A stretch of DNA of 64,000 nt from Chaenocephalus aceratus. Its lineage: Eukaryota > Chordata > Actinopteri > Perciformes > Channichthyidae. A model generated the notes under the pieces. It was not told the origin of the DNA, ran no database searches, and saw only the letters and a program-made list of their open reading frames with translations. The stretch lies in NCBI GenBank assembly GCA_023974075.1, contig JAMFTG010000231.1, positions 37,501 to 101,500 on the forward strand. Reading direction: 5' to 3'. Shown here one piece after another: positions 45,139-55,934 of the stretch. Every line of letters starts with the position of its first letter. Position 1 is the first letter of the stretch. The position numbers were made by a program, and so were the translations under genes.

Positions 45139-47001
45139 CCTCATACACATTCATCTCCATTTTTAAAACTGTTTCAGATACGAAGGGACCCTGATGAATC
45201 CCAGCAGCATGTGAGCGACCGCATCGACCACAGATAACGTCCTCCATTGCAGCGAGTGTGTGAACCTGTGAGATGTTATTCCTGCTTTCATGCTGGATAA
45301 CAAAAGGAGGGTTCATCTGAAGGTCCAGCAGGAAGCCCAGGAGGCCTGCTGGTTAACTACCGGACTCTTAAAGTGGAGCACGCCATGATTTACAGGCTCT
45401 TTCTTTCCCAGAATGCAAAGCATGCAGCGTGCAGTTCTCACATCGAGTCCGGAGGCTTTCCCGTTAGCGGCTGCCTTTTATCCGCCTCCGCTTAAACCTG
45501 TATATCACACCTGTCTCCTTCTGTTCTGTTCCCTTGCCTCCTTAATGACTGCTTTCATTATCTGTAATTGTCCTTCTCCAATGGGGTTCTTTGCACGTTA
45601 AGGTTGTTGAAGTTGTAAACCACTTGGAGTTGCCATGCCATACTAAACTGTTAAAACACATGCCGTTTTCTACAGAAATGCGGGGAATAAAAACGGCATG
45701 TGTTTTAACAGTTAAGTAGTTAAAACACCTCGAGCCTTCTGCTCTTTGAAAGCAATGCTGAAAGTCCGTTACCAAGCGTCTTATCATAGCAGCTTTGTGT
45801 GTTAAACCTGTCTCACCATCTTGTTTTACTTATATTTCCATGGCTCTTTAAGGACTGTTCTAACTGTATGTACTGGAGGTTTCTTTGCACTTTGTCGAGA
45901 TGTTCTTGAAGTTGGAAACCACTATAAATTGCCTTGTTTTTTAAATACGAGATATATAAATAACGTGCATTGCCACATCATACTAAACCGTAAAGTCTTA
46001 CCACAGCAACTTTGAAGGTTTTATTCATCTTTAGCTTGTCATGCTGGCATTAATGGAATACTACAAGAGTATATACATTTCCATTCATGGCCCCTGTATC
46101 GCTATATGCGACTGAAATGTATTTATTAAACATTTGAAAGGAAGTTAGGCATCGTATGTTTGGTGGTAAATATATAGTGCCTCAAACTGTGGAACCTGTT
46201 GAAGATATGTTTTGATATATTCATTTAAATATGAGTTTGTTTTTGTTATGTTCACATTTCTTTTAGTAGCAGCTCGGTCTAATTCAAGGACCGTGCATAC
46301 ATTATAGCCAACAACTCATGTCCATCTGCAGTCCTCAGGCAGGTACATAACAATCAATACAACCTACAACCATTGCAAACTCTCTATCACACAATTATGA
46401 AACGGATTAAAGTTCAGGTCTTTAAAGTTAAAATGTACAATACATTTCAATTGAAAAACTCAGATTACGGTGTGATTAATGTTGCAATATCCAATGTGTG
46501 CACCATGAGCGAAAGACTGAAAGTCAGTGCAGGTGTTATTAAGTTTTATTAGGTCTATTATTGTGTATTTGCATTGTTATTGTTTAGATTTTATAGTGTG
46601 CATTCTCTATAATATATATTGTTCTACTGTTGATATAACTGTTTTGGATACTGAGGTAATAAAGTGCCTTAAACTGTGGTACTAATAACTATTGTAGATA
46701 ATGCGGATATTTTTGATATATATACTTTTAAATATGAGCTGCAGCCTTCATATATCTTCTTATATTACATGTTAGTGAGCTATGTATTACACAGTTCAAC
46801 ATTACTTAATAAATAAACCTGTTTCTGACTGTGATAGCCTAGCCTGGTTAGCTTATGTTAGCTCCTGTTAGCATAGTGAAGGCATTCATCCAGGCCTCCG
46901 CAGCAAGGAGACGACCCTGTGGCCGGTTAGCAGAGCCTATTGCCGGGTAACAGATCCATCATCTACCAGAGAAAGACCCACAAGAGGCGGCGGAGGCTCA
47001 C
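45139..47001 (-). other. 5' part of cbx6 intron 1
   Basis: AT-rich with two diverged copies of a segment including CTTAAACTGTGG and TTTAAATATGAG (about 46185-46235 and 46670-46735). No gene signal other than the hairpin at 45.65 kb. Confidence 0.45.
45647..45712. other. Perfect 23-bp hairpin
   Basis: Arms 45647-45669 (ACTGTTAAAACACATGCCGT...) and 45690-45712 are exact reverse complements separated by a 20-nt loop. It is in cbx6 intron 1, within AT-rich sequence containing diverged repeats (TTGAAGTTGTAAACCACTTG at 45607 versus TTGAAGTTGGAAACCACTAT at 45905). Function unknown. Confidence 0.8.
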
Positions 47002-47070
47002 CTGTCGGATGCGGCGTTTCAGGATCGCTTCGGCGGCGAAAACTCGATCTCCCTTCGCCGAGAGCTCCAT
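47002..47070 (-). CDS. cbx6: cbx6 exon 1: start of chromodomain
   Basis: First coding exon (23 codons) of chromobox 6, a PRC1 subunit that binds H3K27me3. It starts MELSAKGDRVFAAEAILKRR, almost identical to the CBX6/CBX8 N-terminus and containing aromatic-cage Phe11. Donor CAG|GTGAGC at 47001, phase 0. CBX6 rather than CBX8 is supported by the C-terminal half ([25 protein letters not shown]), by the total length of 413 residues, and by the neighbours nptxr and pla2g6. The gene runs leftward to 30349 and is head-to-head with pla2g6, sharing about 2.4 kb of upstream sequence. Confidence 0.93.
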
Positions 47071-47159
47071 GTTCTCTGAGCCCGGAGAGAAGTGCTCTGA
47101 TACCCGGGGAACCGTGTGTCTGTGTACCCGCTGTACCGCCGCACGTACACACACGTACA

Positions 47160-47177
47160 CGCACATGCACACACACA

Positions 47178-47208
<31 letters not shown>

Positions 47209-47336
47209 CACAACACACACACACACACACACGCATTAAAAACTACTCTGTTTTTCTCCAGGTTCGTAGACTCTTACTGAAAACTGTCTTTATTATCATT
47301 TTGAAAAAAGGTACTTGACCACTGTAAACACTCATA

Positions 47337-47385
<49 letters not shown>

Positions 47386-47478
47386 GCACACACACAGTCT
47401 GACATTTATGCTGATTTATTGGGATTTTTCTGTCTTTTTAAACCACACTAGTTAGTAGTAGTAGTAGTAGTAGTAGTT

Positions 47479-47509
<31 letters not shown>

Positions 47510-47515
47510 TAGTAC

Positions 47516-47564
<49 letters not shown>

Positions 47565-47565
47565 C

Positions 47566-47623
<58 letters not shown>

Positions 47624-47660
47624 CATTAGTAGTAGTAGTAGTAGTAGTAGTAGTAGCAGT
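47160..47660. repeat. (CA)n and (TAG)n microsatellites upstream of cbx6
   Basis: (CA)n at 47166-47231 and 47341-47396; (TAG)n of about 200 bp at 47450-47655, interrupted by ACAG and CAT. All within about 600 bp of the cbx6 start codon. Confidence 0.95.
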
Positions 47661-48203
47661 ACCATATTCCACGATTGGTATACTAGAGGGTATTATATTT
47701 TATTCTGTATAATTTACAAAGTTTTACTGAGAATATGTAAATATTTTTTAATGTTTAATGTTTATCTTTATTACATTATTATTATTATAGGATATTTTCC
47801 TTTTCCATATAATTGAGTGCAATGGGCTTCCTTCCATAGTAAGTAACGGTCTATCCATGTTTCCAGTGTCAAAACATCCCGAGCATCGCCCATGTGTTAA
47901 GCCCCGCCCCTTTCACCTAGCAACCGTCCGGATCCCTGAGCTCTGATTGGATCACCCGCGTCAATTAGTATGTCGAATAAATAATGACTTATGTCTGAAA
48001 ATAATGACTTATGTCTCAAAATAAATACTTAGTATGTCAATATAATAACTTATTTCTTAAAATAATGACTTGCCTCTCAAAATAATTAGTAAATATCTCG
48101 TAAATAACGAGTAAATAGCTCAAAAATAATGACATTAAATAATACTCGGCCCTACCTCACCTCCGCTCCGACATTGTATCACCATGCACACCTGTAGGTC
48201 AAC

Positions 48204-48700
48204 AAGAGCTGCACAAGAGGAGACTGCGTTGTTCCATTAAGGAAGAGTTCATTCAGCCAATCTTCTTTTCGTTTAAATCTGCACAACAGTGGAACTCAAT
48301 CCCAGTAACGATTAGAGAACAAAACACCTGCAGTTTATTTAAATCTAATTTAAAAACATGGTTAGTGGAAGTCAGCTCTGTCAACTCACACAATCTGCAG
48401 TTTACAATGCTCTGTTTGTCCATGTGCCTTGAGCTGTTGCTATCTGTCTGCTTTGTGAATATGTATTTTAGTTCTGTTTTTATATATGCTTTTATCATAA
48501 TATAAGCATCTCTGTTGAATGTTGTTTTACTGATTGTGTTTACCTGTTATTTGAAGAGAATTTTTGTTTTTAGGATGACTTTCAACATCTGTCCAGTGTC
48601 CAGGGACTACAGACGAAACATAGCCTGTTGGCCAACTCTGGCGCATTTACAGAAATGTCAATCAATGTGCACTGTCCCTGTCAAATAAATATATAAATAA
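48204..48700 (+). pseudogene. LINE 3' fragment in the divergent promoter
   Basis: Reads WNSIPVTIREQNTCSLFKSN then LKTWLV (RT C-terminal tail), followed by a 3' UTR with GCCTGTTGGCCAACTCTGGC and an end at CCCTGTCAAATAAATATATA. It is inserted into an AT-rich repeat whose matching halves (TTATGTCTCAAAATAA) lie on both sides. Confidence 0.7.
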
Positions 48701-48865
48701 AATAAATAAAACATATGTCTCAAAATAACGACTTATGTCTCAAAATAATTAGTAAATAGCTAAAAAGTTATAGTCATAGTTTGTTAAAGCTTTGTCAATA
48801 TTTACGACATTATGTAGAGATAGTAACTTAACATGTGTTACTATCTCTAAATAATGTCGTTGATA

Positions 48866-48868
<3 letters not shown>

Positions 48869-48952
<84 letters not shown>

Positions 48953-48960
48953 CGTGTGTG
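48869..48960. repeat. (TG)n microsatellite
   Basis: About 45 TG units with GCG interruptions, next to an inverted copy of cbx6 5' UTR sequence. Confidence 0.95.
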
Positions 48961-49445
48961 TGCAGCGGTACATAGACACACGGTTCCCCGGGTATCAGAG
49001 CACCCACTGTATAATGAACAGTTTCTTCCCCTCACCTACCGGCCTCTGAAACAGGGCCCGGCCCCCGCTGACACTTTCCCTCTGCCACATCATAGACTAT
49101 ATGCATTACATTAATGCACACAATGTTCATACTCCTTTCTGCACATATTCTTATTCTTATTTCACATTTCATAGTTTATATTCTAAAATGCATTCATATC
49201 ATTCTATTTCCATGTAAATTAGTGCTTTATTTAATTTGTATTGCTATTTTATATTAGATTTCTTGTTTTTTATATTTTATGTATGCACCATGACATCAAG
49301 TCAAATTCCTAGTATGTGCGAACCGAACCCACCTGGCAATAAACCTGTTTCTGATTCTGATTCTGATTCTAGTTTGTTTGTCGTCGTGTATTAAGCACCG
49401 CCCTTTTTCACCTAGCAACCGTCCGGATCCCTGAGCTCTGATTGG

Positions 49446-49536
49446 ACGAAGCGCACGTCAGTCACGATCAGCAGGCAGTTCGGTTGCAGTGTGTTGGTGG
49501 TTGATGTGTCAGGAGTCAGTGCGCAGAGAGCAGAAG
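49446..49536 (+). other. pla2g6: pla2g6 noncoding exon 1 (5' UTR)
   Basis: A candidate 5' UTR exon ending in AGAAG|GTAAGA, a strong donor at 49537, placed just downstream of the CCAAT/CRE-like promoter block and upstream of the first coding exon, which starts with only 6 nt before its ATG. An upstream noncoding exon is therefore required. The transcription start is not visible; the left limit is approximate. Confidence 0.5.
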
Positions 49537-49929
49537 GTAAGAATGGACTCAAAGCAGCAAGTTAATGCGATTAGCTTCACAAAAAAGATAGATAACCTTT
49601 AGTACAATACTCAGAATAATATATATGTTGAATTTCAAAATATATACGGTGTTTGTCTGACTGTTTTAAACCATGTCTTTGGTTATCGATGTGGTTGTGA
49701 ACTCGTGAGCAGCATGAATGGACACTTGTTTACCTTCTATTTTTTATTATTTAGCTTTTTGTACTTGTTTGACATTGCATTGAGGACTGGCTTCAGTTTG
49801 CATCGTCACTGCTTGCCCTAGGAAGTGAGGGTTACAACTGTGCAGCTCATGTGCTAACTGACAACTGCTTTACTTAGCTTAATCTCAAGCTAATGGGCCA
49901 ATATAGATAACACTACATTGATTAGGGAG

Positions 49930-51420
49930 AAGTATCAGGTCTGGAGTACAAGTAGAAAGTACTCAGGGTCTGGAGTACAAGTAGAAGTACTCAGGTCTTG
50001 TACTTGAGTAAAAGTAGAAGTACTCAGGTCTTGTACTTGAGTAAAAGTAGAAGTACTCAGGTCTTGTACTTGAGGTAAAGTAGAAATACTCAGATATTGT
50101 ACTTGAGTAAAAGTAGAAGTACTCAGATCTGGAGAGTCAAAGTAGAAGTAGCCTACTCAGGTATTGTACTTGAGTAAAAGTAGAAGTACTCAGGTCTTGT
50201 ACTTGAGGTAAAGTAGAAATACGCAGATATTGTACTTGAGTAAAAGTAGAAGTACTCAGATCTGGAGTCAAAGTAGAAGTAGCCTACTCAGGTATTGTAC
50301 TTGAGTAAAAGTAGAAGTACTCAGGTCTTGTACTTGAGTAAAAGTAGAAATACTCAGGTATTGTACTTGAGTGAAAGAAAGGTACACAGATCTTGAGTAG
50401 AAGTAGAAGTACTCAGATCTTGTACTTGAGTAAAAGTACTCGGATCTTTTACGACATGATTTACTTCCAGCACTAAAATGAAAGGAAAATAAATCGGCAA
50501 AAAATGAGCTCAAGAACCGAAAGTAGAAGTACTCATTCTGCTCAACAGATAGAAAAAATATACCTGTACTCTACTTCTTACATGTTGAACTCAAATACCT
50601 GAATTTCTACTTCTCTCCATGTTGAACTCAAATACCTGTACTTTCTACTTCTTACATGTTGAACTCAATACCTGTACTTTCTACTTCTTCACATGTTGAA
50701 CTCAAATACCTGTACTTTCTACTTCTTACATGTTGAACACAAATACTGTACTTTCTACTTCTCACATGTTGAACACAAATACCTGTACTTTCTACTTCTT
50801 ACATGTTGAACTCAAATACCTGTACTTTCTACTTCTTACATGTTGAACTCAAATACCTGTACTTTCTACTTCTTACATGTTGAACACAACTACCTGTACT
50901 TTCTACTTCTTACATGTTGAACACAAATACCTGTACTTTCTACTTCTCACATGTTGAACACAAATACCTGTACTTTCTACTTCTTACATGTTGAACTCAA
51001 ACCTGTACTTTCTACTTCTTACATGTTGAACTCAAATACCTGTACTTTCTACTTCTTACATGTTGAACACAAATACCTGTACTTTCTACTTCTTACATGT
51101 TGAACACAAATACCTGTACTTTCTACTTCTTACATGTTGAACACAAATACCTGTACTTTCTACTTCTTACATGTTGAACACAACTACCTGTACTTTATTA
51201 CATTATTGTTCTATTAATATAAAGGGAGGTCAGGTACTCTTTAAAGCAGCTGCTAGCTATGGGTAATTTCTACTGAAGTACATTTCAAAGCCCATACTTC
51301 TTTACTTTTACTTGAGTAAGAAGTTTAGTCAGTACTTCTACTTTCACCAGAGTATTTTTAAACACGAGTATCTGTACTTCTACTTGAGTAAAGGATGTGT
51401 GTACTTGACCCCTTTCTCTC
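49930..51420 (+). mobile_element. Element family A, copy 2 (pla2g6 intron 1)
   Basis: Left end is an expanded series of ACTTGAGTAAAAGTAGAAGT units (49935-50450). The middle includes the 37-bp array (50556-51195) and AAAGCAGCTGCTAGCTATGG (51242). The right end CTTGAGTAAAGGATGTGTGT lies about 25 bp before the exon 2 acceptor. Same family as 33.4-35.8 kb (opposite orientation) and 55.5-56.5 kb. Confidence 0.75.
50556..51195 (+). repeat. 37-bp minisatellite in pla2g6 intron 1
   Basis: About 17 copies of a 37-bp unit (TACCTGTACTTTCTACTTCT, TACATGTTGAACACAAA) with ACTC/ACAC and TTAC/TCAC variants; reverse complement of 34926-35700. Confidence 0.95.
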
Positions 51421-51434
51421 TGTTTTGTCCCCAG

Positions 51435-51655
51435 GTGACGATGCAGTTCCTGGGCCGTCTGTTGGACACCGTGTCCTCGGTGTCGACCCTCTTCACGAAC
51501 CCCTACCGGGTCCGGGATGTCCCGCTGTCCGAGTACGGAGGAGGAGGGAAGGTTCTTCTGAAGACAGAGGGACGCATTGTGCTTTATAAAAACACCCAGT
51601 GCCAGTCCTGGGACTGTCTGCTCATGATCCCCGAGACGCCCAACATGACCCTGAG
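51435..51655 (+). CDS. pla2g6: pla2g6 exon 2: N-terminus of iPLA2-beta
   Basis: First coding exon of group VI calcium-independent phospholipase A2, which hydrolyses sn-2 acyl chains in phospholipid remodelling and mitochondrial/neuronal lipid homeostasis. ATG at 51441 (ACG ATG C). It encodes MQFLGRLLDTVSSVSTLFTN, then PYRVRDVPLSEY and CQSWDCLLMIPETP, matching the mammalian start MQFFGRL and the WDC motif. Acceptor GTCCCCAG at 51434, donor CTGAG|GTCAGT at 51656; 71 codons plus 2 nt. It directly follows the end of a repeat element of the 49.9-51.4 kb family. Confidence 0.95.
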
Positions 51656-51884
51656 GTCAGTGTGTACTTGTGCTTTCACGATTGGTTGCTGATACAAAGG
51701 AAATTACCATATTTGGATCCGATGAGATTGTGCAGGAGAGACGGAGCTTTCCAACGATATCTCTGATGACATGGTGCAAACAGCGGTCGCGGTACTTTAT
51801 GTTAAGTTAGAAAGCTAACCCCTGAACTAGTGCATCATTGTAATGTGAATATAGAAGTTACAAAAACGTTTTTTTGTCTTTTTA

Positions 51885-53512
51885 CTTGGGCTGTAGTTCC
51901 TTTATAGCCCAACATTAGCCTCCTTTAGCTTAGCGGTGGTGACGTGAAGTCATGTGACCGTGCTGTAGTTCCTTTATAGTCCAACATTAGCCGCCTTTAG
52001 CTTAGCGGTGGTGACGTGAAGTCATGTGACCGTGCTGTAGTTCCTTTATAGTCCAACATTAGCCTCCTTTAGCTTAGCGGTGGTGACGTGAAGTCATGTG
52101 ACCGTGCTGTAGTTCCTTTATAGTCCAACATTAGCCTCCTTTAGCTTAGCGGTGGTGACGTGAAGTCATGTGACCGTGCTGTAGTTCCTTTATAGTCCAA
52201 CATTAGCCGCCTTTAGCTTAGCGGTGGTGACGTGAAGTCATGTGACCGTGCTGTAGTTCCTTTATAGTCCAACATTAGCCTCCTTTAGCTTAGCGGTGGT
52301 GACGTGAAGTCATGTGACCGTGCTGTAGTTCCTTTATAGCCCAACATTAGCCGCCTTTAGCTTAGCGGTGGTGACGTGAAGTCATGTGACCGTGCTGTAG
52401 TTCCTTTATAGCCCAACATTAGCCGCCTTTAGCTTAGCGGTGGAGACGTGAAGTCATGTGACCGTGCTGTAGTTCCTTTATCGCCCAACATTAGCCACCT
52501 TTAGCTTAGCGGTGGTGACGTGAAGTCATGTGACCGTGCTGTAGTTCCTTTATAGCCCAACATTAGCCGCCTTTAGCTTAGCGGTGGTGACGTGAAGTCA
52601 TGTGACCGTGCTGTAGTTCCTTTATCGCCCAACATTAGCCACCTTTAGCTTAGCGGTGGTGACGTGAAGTCATGTGACCGTGCTGTAGTTCCTTTATAGC
52701 CCATCATTAGCCGCCTTTAGCTTAGCGGTGGTGACGTGAAGTCATGTGACCGTGCTGTAGTTCCTTTATAGCCCAACATTAGCCGCCTTTAGCTGAGCGG
52801 TGGTGACGTGAAGTCATGTGACCGTGCTGTAGTTCCTTTATAGCCCAACATTAGCCACCTTTAGCTTAGCGGTGGTGACGTGAAGTCATGTGACCGTGCT
52901 GTAGTTCCTTTATAGCCCAACATTAGCCTCCTTTAGCTTAGCGGTGGTGACGTGAAGTCATGTGACCGTGCTGTAGTTCCTTTATAGCCCAACATTAGCC
53001 TCCTTTAGCTTAGCGGTGGTGACGTGAAGTCATGTGACCGTGCTGTAGTTCCTTTATAGCCCAACATTAGCCTCCTTTAGCTTAGCGGTGGTGACGTGAA
53101 GTCATGTGACCGTGCTGTAGTTCCTTTATAGCCCAACATTAGCCACCTTTAGCTTAGCGGTGGTGACGTGAAGTCATGTGACCGTGCTGTAGTTCCTTTA
53201 TAGCCCAACATTAGCCTCCTTTAGCTTAGCGGTGGTGAGGTGAAGTCATGTGACCGTGCTGTAGTTCCTTTATAGCCCAACATTAGCCACCTTTAGCTTA
53301 GCGGTGGTGACGTGAAGTCATGTGACCGTGCTGTAGTTCCTTTATAGCCCAACATTAGCCTCCTTTAGCTTAGCGGTGGTGAGGTGAAGTCATGTGACCG
53401 TGCTGTAGTTCCTTTATAGCCCAACATTAGCCACCTTTAGCTTAGCGGGGTGACGTGAAGTCATGTGACCGTGCTGTAGTTCCTTTATAGCCCAACATTA
53501 GCCTCCTTTATT
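51885..53512 (+). repeat. 72-bp minisatellite in pla2g6 intron 2
   Basis: About 22 copies of the 72-bp unit (CTGTAGTTCCTTTATAGCCC, TTAGCTTAGCGGTGGTGACG, TGAAGTCATGTGACCG). Same family as 11885-12975, here on the plus strand. The left units share TATAGTCC; TATAGCCC predominates to the right. Confidence 0.95.
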
Positions 53513-53730
53513 GGAGTGGTGTTAACATGTGGAGATTATCCTGATAACTAAACGTGAAAGTATCCTAAACGTTTGTTTGACAAAGAGATTATATTCTCCA
53601 ATATCCCAAAATCACATGGAGGAATCCCATTGGACCAGGGAGATGCCGCCTTCAGGGTCCAACACAGAAATACAACATCCAAGTTTCTTGATAACTAAGT
53701 TTCTGGTATCTTGTCGTCCCTGTTAATAAC

Positions 53731-54462
53731 GTTTAACTTCTCTGTGTCTCTCTGTGTCTCTCTGTCTCTCTGTCTGTCTCTGTGTCTCTCTGTGTCTCTG
53801 TGTCTCTCTCTGTCTCTGTGTCTCTCTGTTTCTCTCCGTCTCTCTGTCTCTCTGTGTCCTCTGTGTCTCTCTGTGTCTCTCTGTCTCTCTCTCTGTCTCT
53901 GTGTCTCTGTGTCTCTCTGTCTCTCTGTCTCTGTCTCTCTGTGTCTCTCTGTCTCTCTGTGTCTCTCTGTGTGTCTCTGTGTCTCTCTGTCTCTGTCTCT
54001 CTGTGTCTCTCTGTCTCTCTGTGTCTCTCTGTCTCTCTGTGTCTCTCGTGTGTGTCTCTGTGTCTCTCTGTCTCTCTGTCTCTGTCTCTGTGTCTCTCTG
54101 TCTCTCTGTCCTCTGTCTCTCTGTCTCTCTGTGTCTCTCTGTGTGTCTCTGTGTCTCTCTGTCTCTGTCCTCTGTGTCTCTCTGTCCTCTGTGTCTCTCT
54201 GTCTCTCTGTGTCTCTCTGTGTGTCTCTCTGTGTCTCTCTGTCTCTCTGTGTCTCTCTGTGTGTGTCTCTGTGTCTCTCTGTCTCTCTGTGTGTGTCTCT
54301 GTGTCTCTCTGTGTTTCTGTGTCTCTCTGTTTTCTCTGTGTGTCTCTGTGGTCTCTGTGTCTGTGTCTCTCTGTCTCTCTGTCTCTGTGTCTCTCTGTCC
54401 TCTCTGTCTCTCTGTGTCTCTGTGTCTCTCTGTCTCTCTCTGTCTCTCTGTGTCTCTGTGTT
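53731..54462 (+). repeat. (CTCTGTGT)-type microsatellite abutting exon 3
   Basis: About 730 bp of CTCTGTGTCTCTCTGTCT permutations ending 7 bp before the pla2g6 exon 3 acceptor AG. Long ORFs in all plus frames here are artefacts. Confidence 0.95.
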
Positions 54463-54469
54463 TCTACAG

Positions 54470-54679
54470 GCTGTTTCAGGTCGGCTCGGAGGAAGACGCC
54501 ATGAACTGGTTCCCGCAGTACGCCCTGAAGCTCCGCCCCTTCTATGAGACACTTCCTTTGAAGGCGGAGTCAGCTCAGCCAATCGTGGACTGCCTTCGCA
54601 ACCACCCCGACTGGAGCTCCGCCCACATCGCCGTGGAGAGGGGTCTGAGAGAGTGCCTCAAACACAACTACGTCCAGAG
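54470..54679 (+). CDS. pla2g6: pla2g6 exon 3
   Basis: 210 nt, phase 2 in and out; acceptor TTTCTACAG at 54469, donor CAGAG|GTGAGT at 54680. It encodes (R)LFQVGSEEDAMNWFPQYALK, then PFYETLP, RNHPDWSSAHIAVERGLREC and LKHNYVQR, clearly the segment preceding the ankyrin repeats (mammalian [20 protein letters not shown]). The intron upstream ends in about 730 bp of (CTCTGTGT)-type microsatellite, so that tract serves as an enormous polypyrimidine tract. Confidence 0.95.
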
Positions 54680-55099
54680 GTGAGTTTCATAAAGTGCTAA
54701 AGAAGCTGCTTCGCTCTAAATCCACGTATCGGTTGGTTTAGTTGAGTGAGATGTGATCAGCAAGGGATTCGCTTGATACATCCCATAAACTCTTTACCTG
54801 CGCTACGAAAACATTTGCTTTTGTGTCTTTAAAAATAAATACAAACTAATTTACGTATCTCAAATTCACATTTATTTCCAACTCAATTATTGAAAACAAT
54901 GAAAAGTTGATTGCTGTCGTAAAGAGTGTACTGGTGTTGGATTTAGTGGCAGGAAATTGTCTTCAAATTATATCGTTAATCGTAATTATCCCTGGGACAA
55001 TACATCGTCCAACAAAAGTAGCCTTACTCCGAGTGATGAAGACTCTTTGCACTGGCTTTTAATACTAGTTGAACATAACATTTGGACATTTGTGTGTTT

Positions 55100-55920
55100 T
55101 GATTAGTGCTGTCAAAATTATCGCGTTAACGGCGGTAATTAATTTTTTGAATTAATTGCGTTAAAATATTTAACGCATTTAACGCATGTGCAGAATGGCC
55201 CGCCCCATACGTGCCCCAGGGGCAGCGCCAGGGTATGGCTGGGGTAGGCTACACCCATACCAAGAAATGGCTTAGCCCCACCATGAGACATGATGTTAAA
55301 GTAAGCTAAATAAAGTCTGCCAACTCGTAAATTGCACAGACAGCAGTTAGTCAGATTGATTTCAGGAGCCACGGTTTTAAAACTTTTGTCACGTAGTGAT
55401 CGTCTTCTCAATAGAACATCTTTGATAACGGCGTGGTGTTGTTGCAGGAAGTCCCGACGGAGAATACTCTTGCTGTAGTACAGGTAACACATAACTGGTA
55501 CGCAGGTTATGTGCGTAATCTGAAATGCGTACCGTCGCTTGTGTCACTACTTCTCTCATTTCCCAAACAGCTGGTTCCTTTAGTCTGAATGTGTGTGGGT
55601 GCGTGGTCATTATTCTGTAGAGTCACTGCGTGCCTATTGGTTGGAACACGATCCGTGTATCCATCACTTCCTGGTCTTCTCTAAAGAAGAGGGACCAATG
55701 GAAACGTTGTCATGTTGCCGTTGGTCACCATGGAAACATTCATTAGCTAACAATGACATTATTGTTCTATTAATATAAAGGGAGGTCAGGTACTCTTTAA
55801 AGCAGCTGCTAGTTATGGGTACTTTTTACTGAAGTACACTTCAAAGCCTCTTTACTTTCACTTGAGGAAAGAAGTTTAGTCAGTACTTCTACTTTCACCA
55901 GAGTATTTTTGAACACGAGT
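55100..55920. mobile_element. Repeat relic joined to family A copy 3
   Basis: 55105-55190 has GTGCTGTCAAAATTATCGCG and TTAACGC motifs of a dispersed teleost element. From 55550 the sequence is the reverse complement of 33924-34910 with the 34060-34797 insertion missing, then the CTTGAGTAAAGGATGTGTGT end at 55935. Confidence 0.7.
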
Positions 55921-55934
55921 ATCTGTACTTCTAC

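Larger units (their letters stand above)
47071..49536. promoter_or_regulatory. cbx6/pla2g6 divergent promoter region
   Basis: The 2.4 kb between the cbx6 start codon and the pla2g6 first exon. Promoter-like parts: 49385-49480 near pla2g6 has a GC-box-like stretch, CTAGCAACCG (RFX half-site-like), an inverted CCAAT (ATTGG) and ACGTCAGTCACG (CRE-like). 47896-47951 repeats the first three of these. Between them lie AT-rich repeats (47980-48140, 48710-48800), a LINE 3' fragment (48204-48700), CA/TG and TAG microsatellites, and a retroposon tail (49270-49370). The regulatory role is inferred from motifs and position. Confidence 0.5.

Noticed and set aside
53695..54683. Ser/Leu/Cys-rich and Arg/Glu/Thr-rich ORFs of 240-309 codons
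   Set aside because: Low-complexity translation of the CTCTGTGT microsatellite; only the last part (from 54470) is genuine pla2g6 exon 3.
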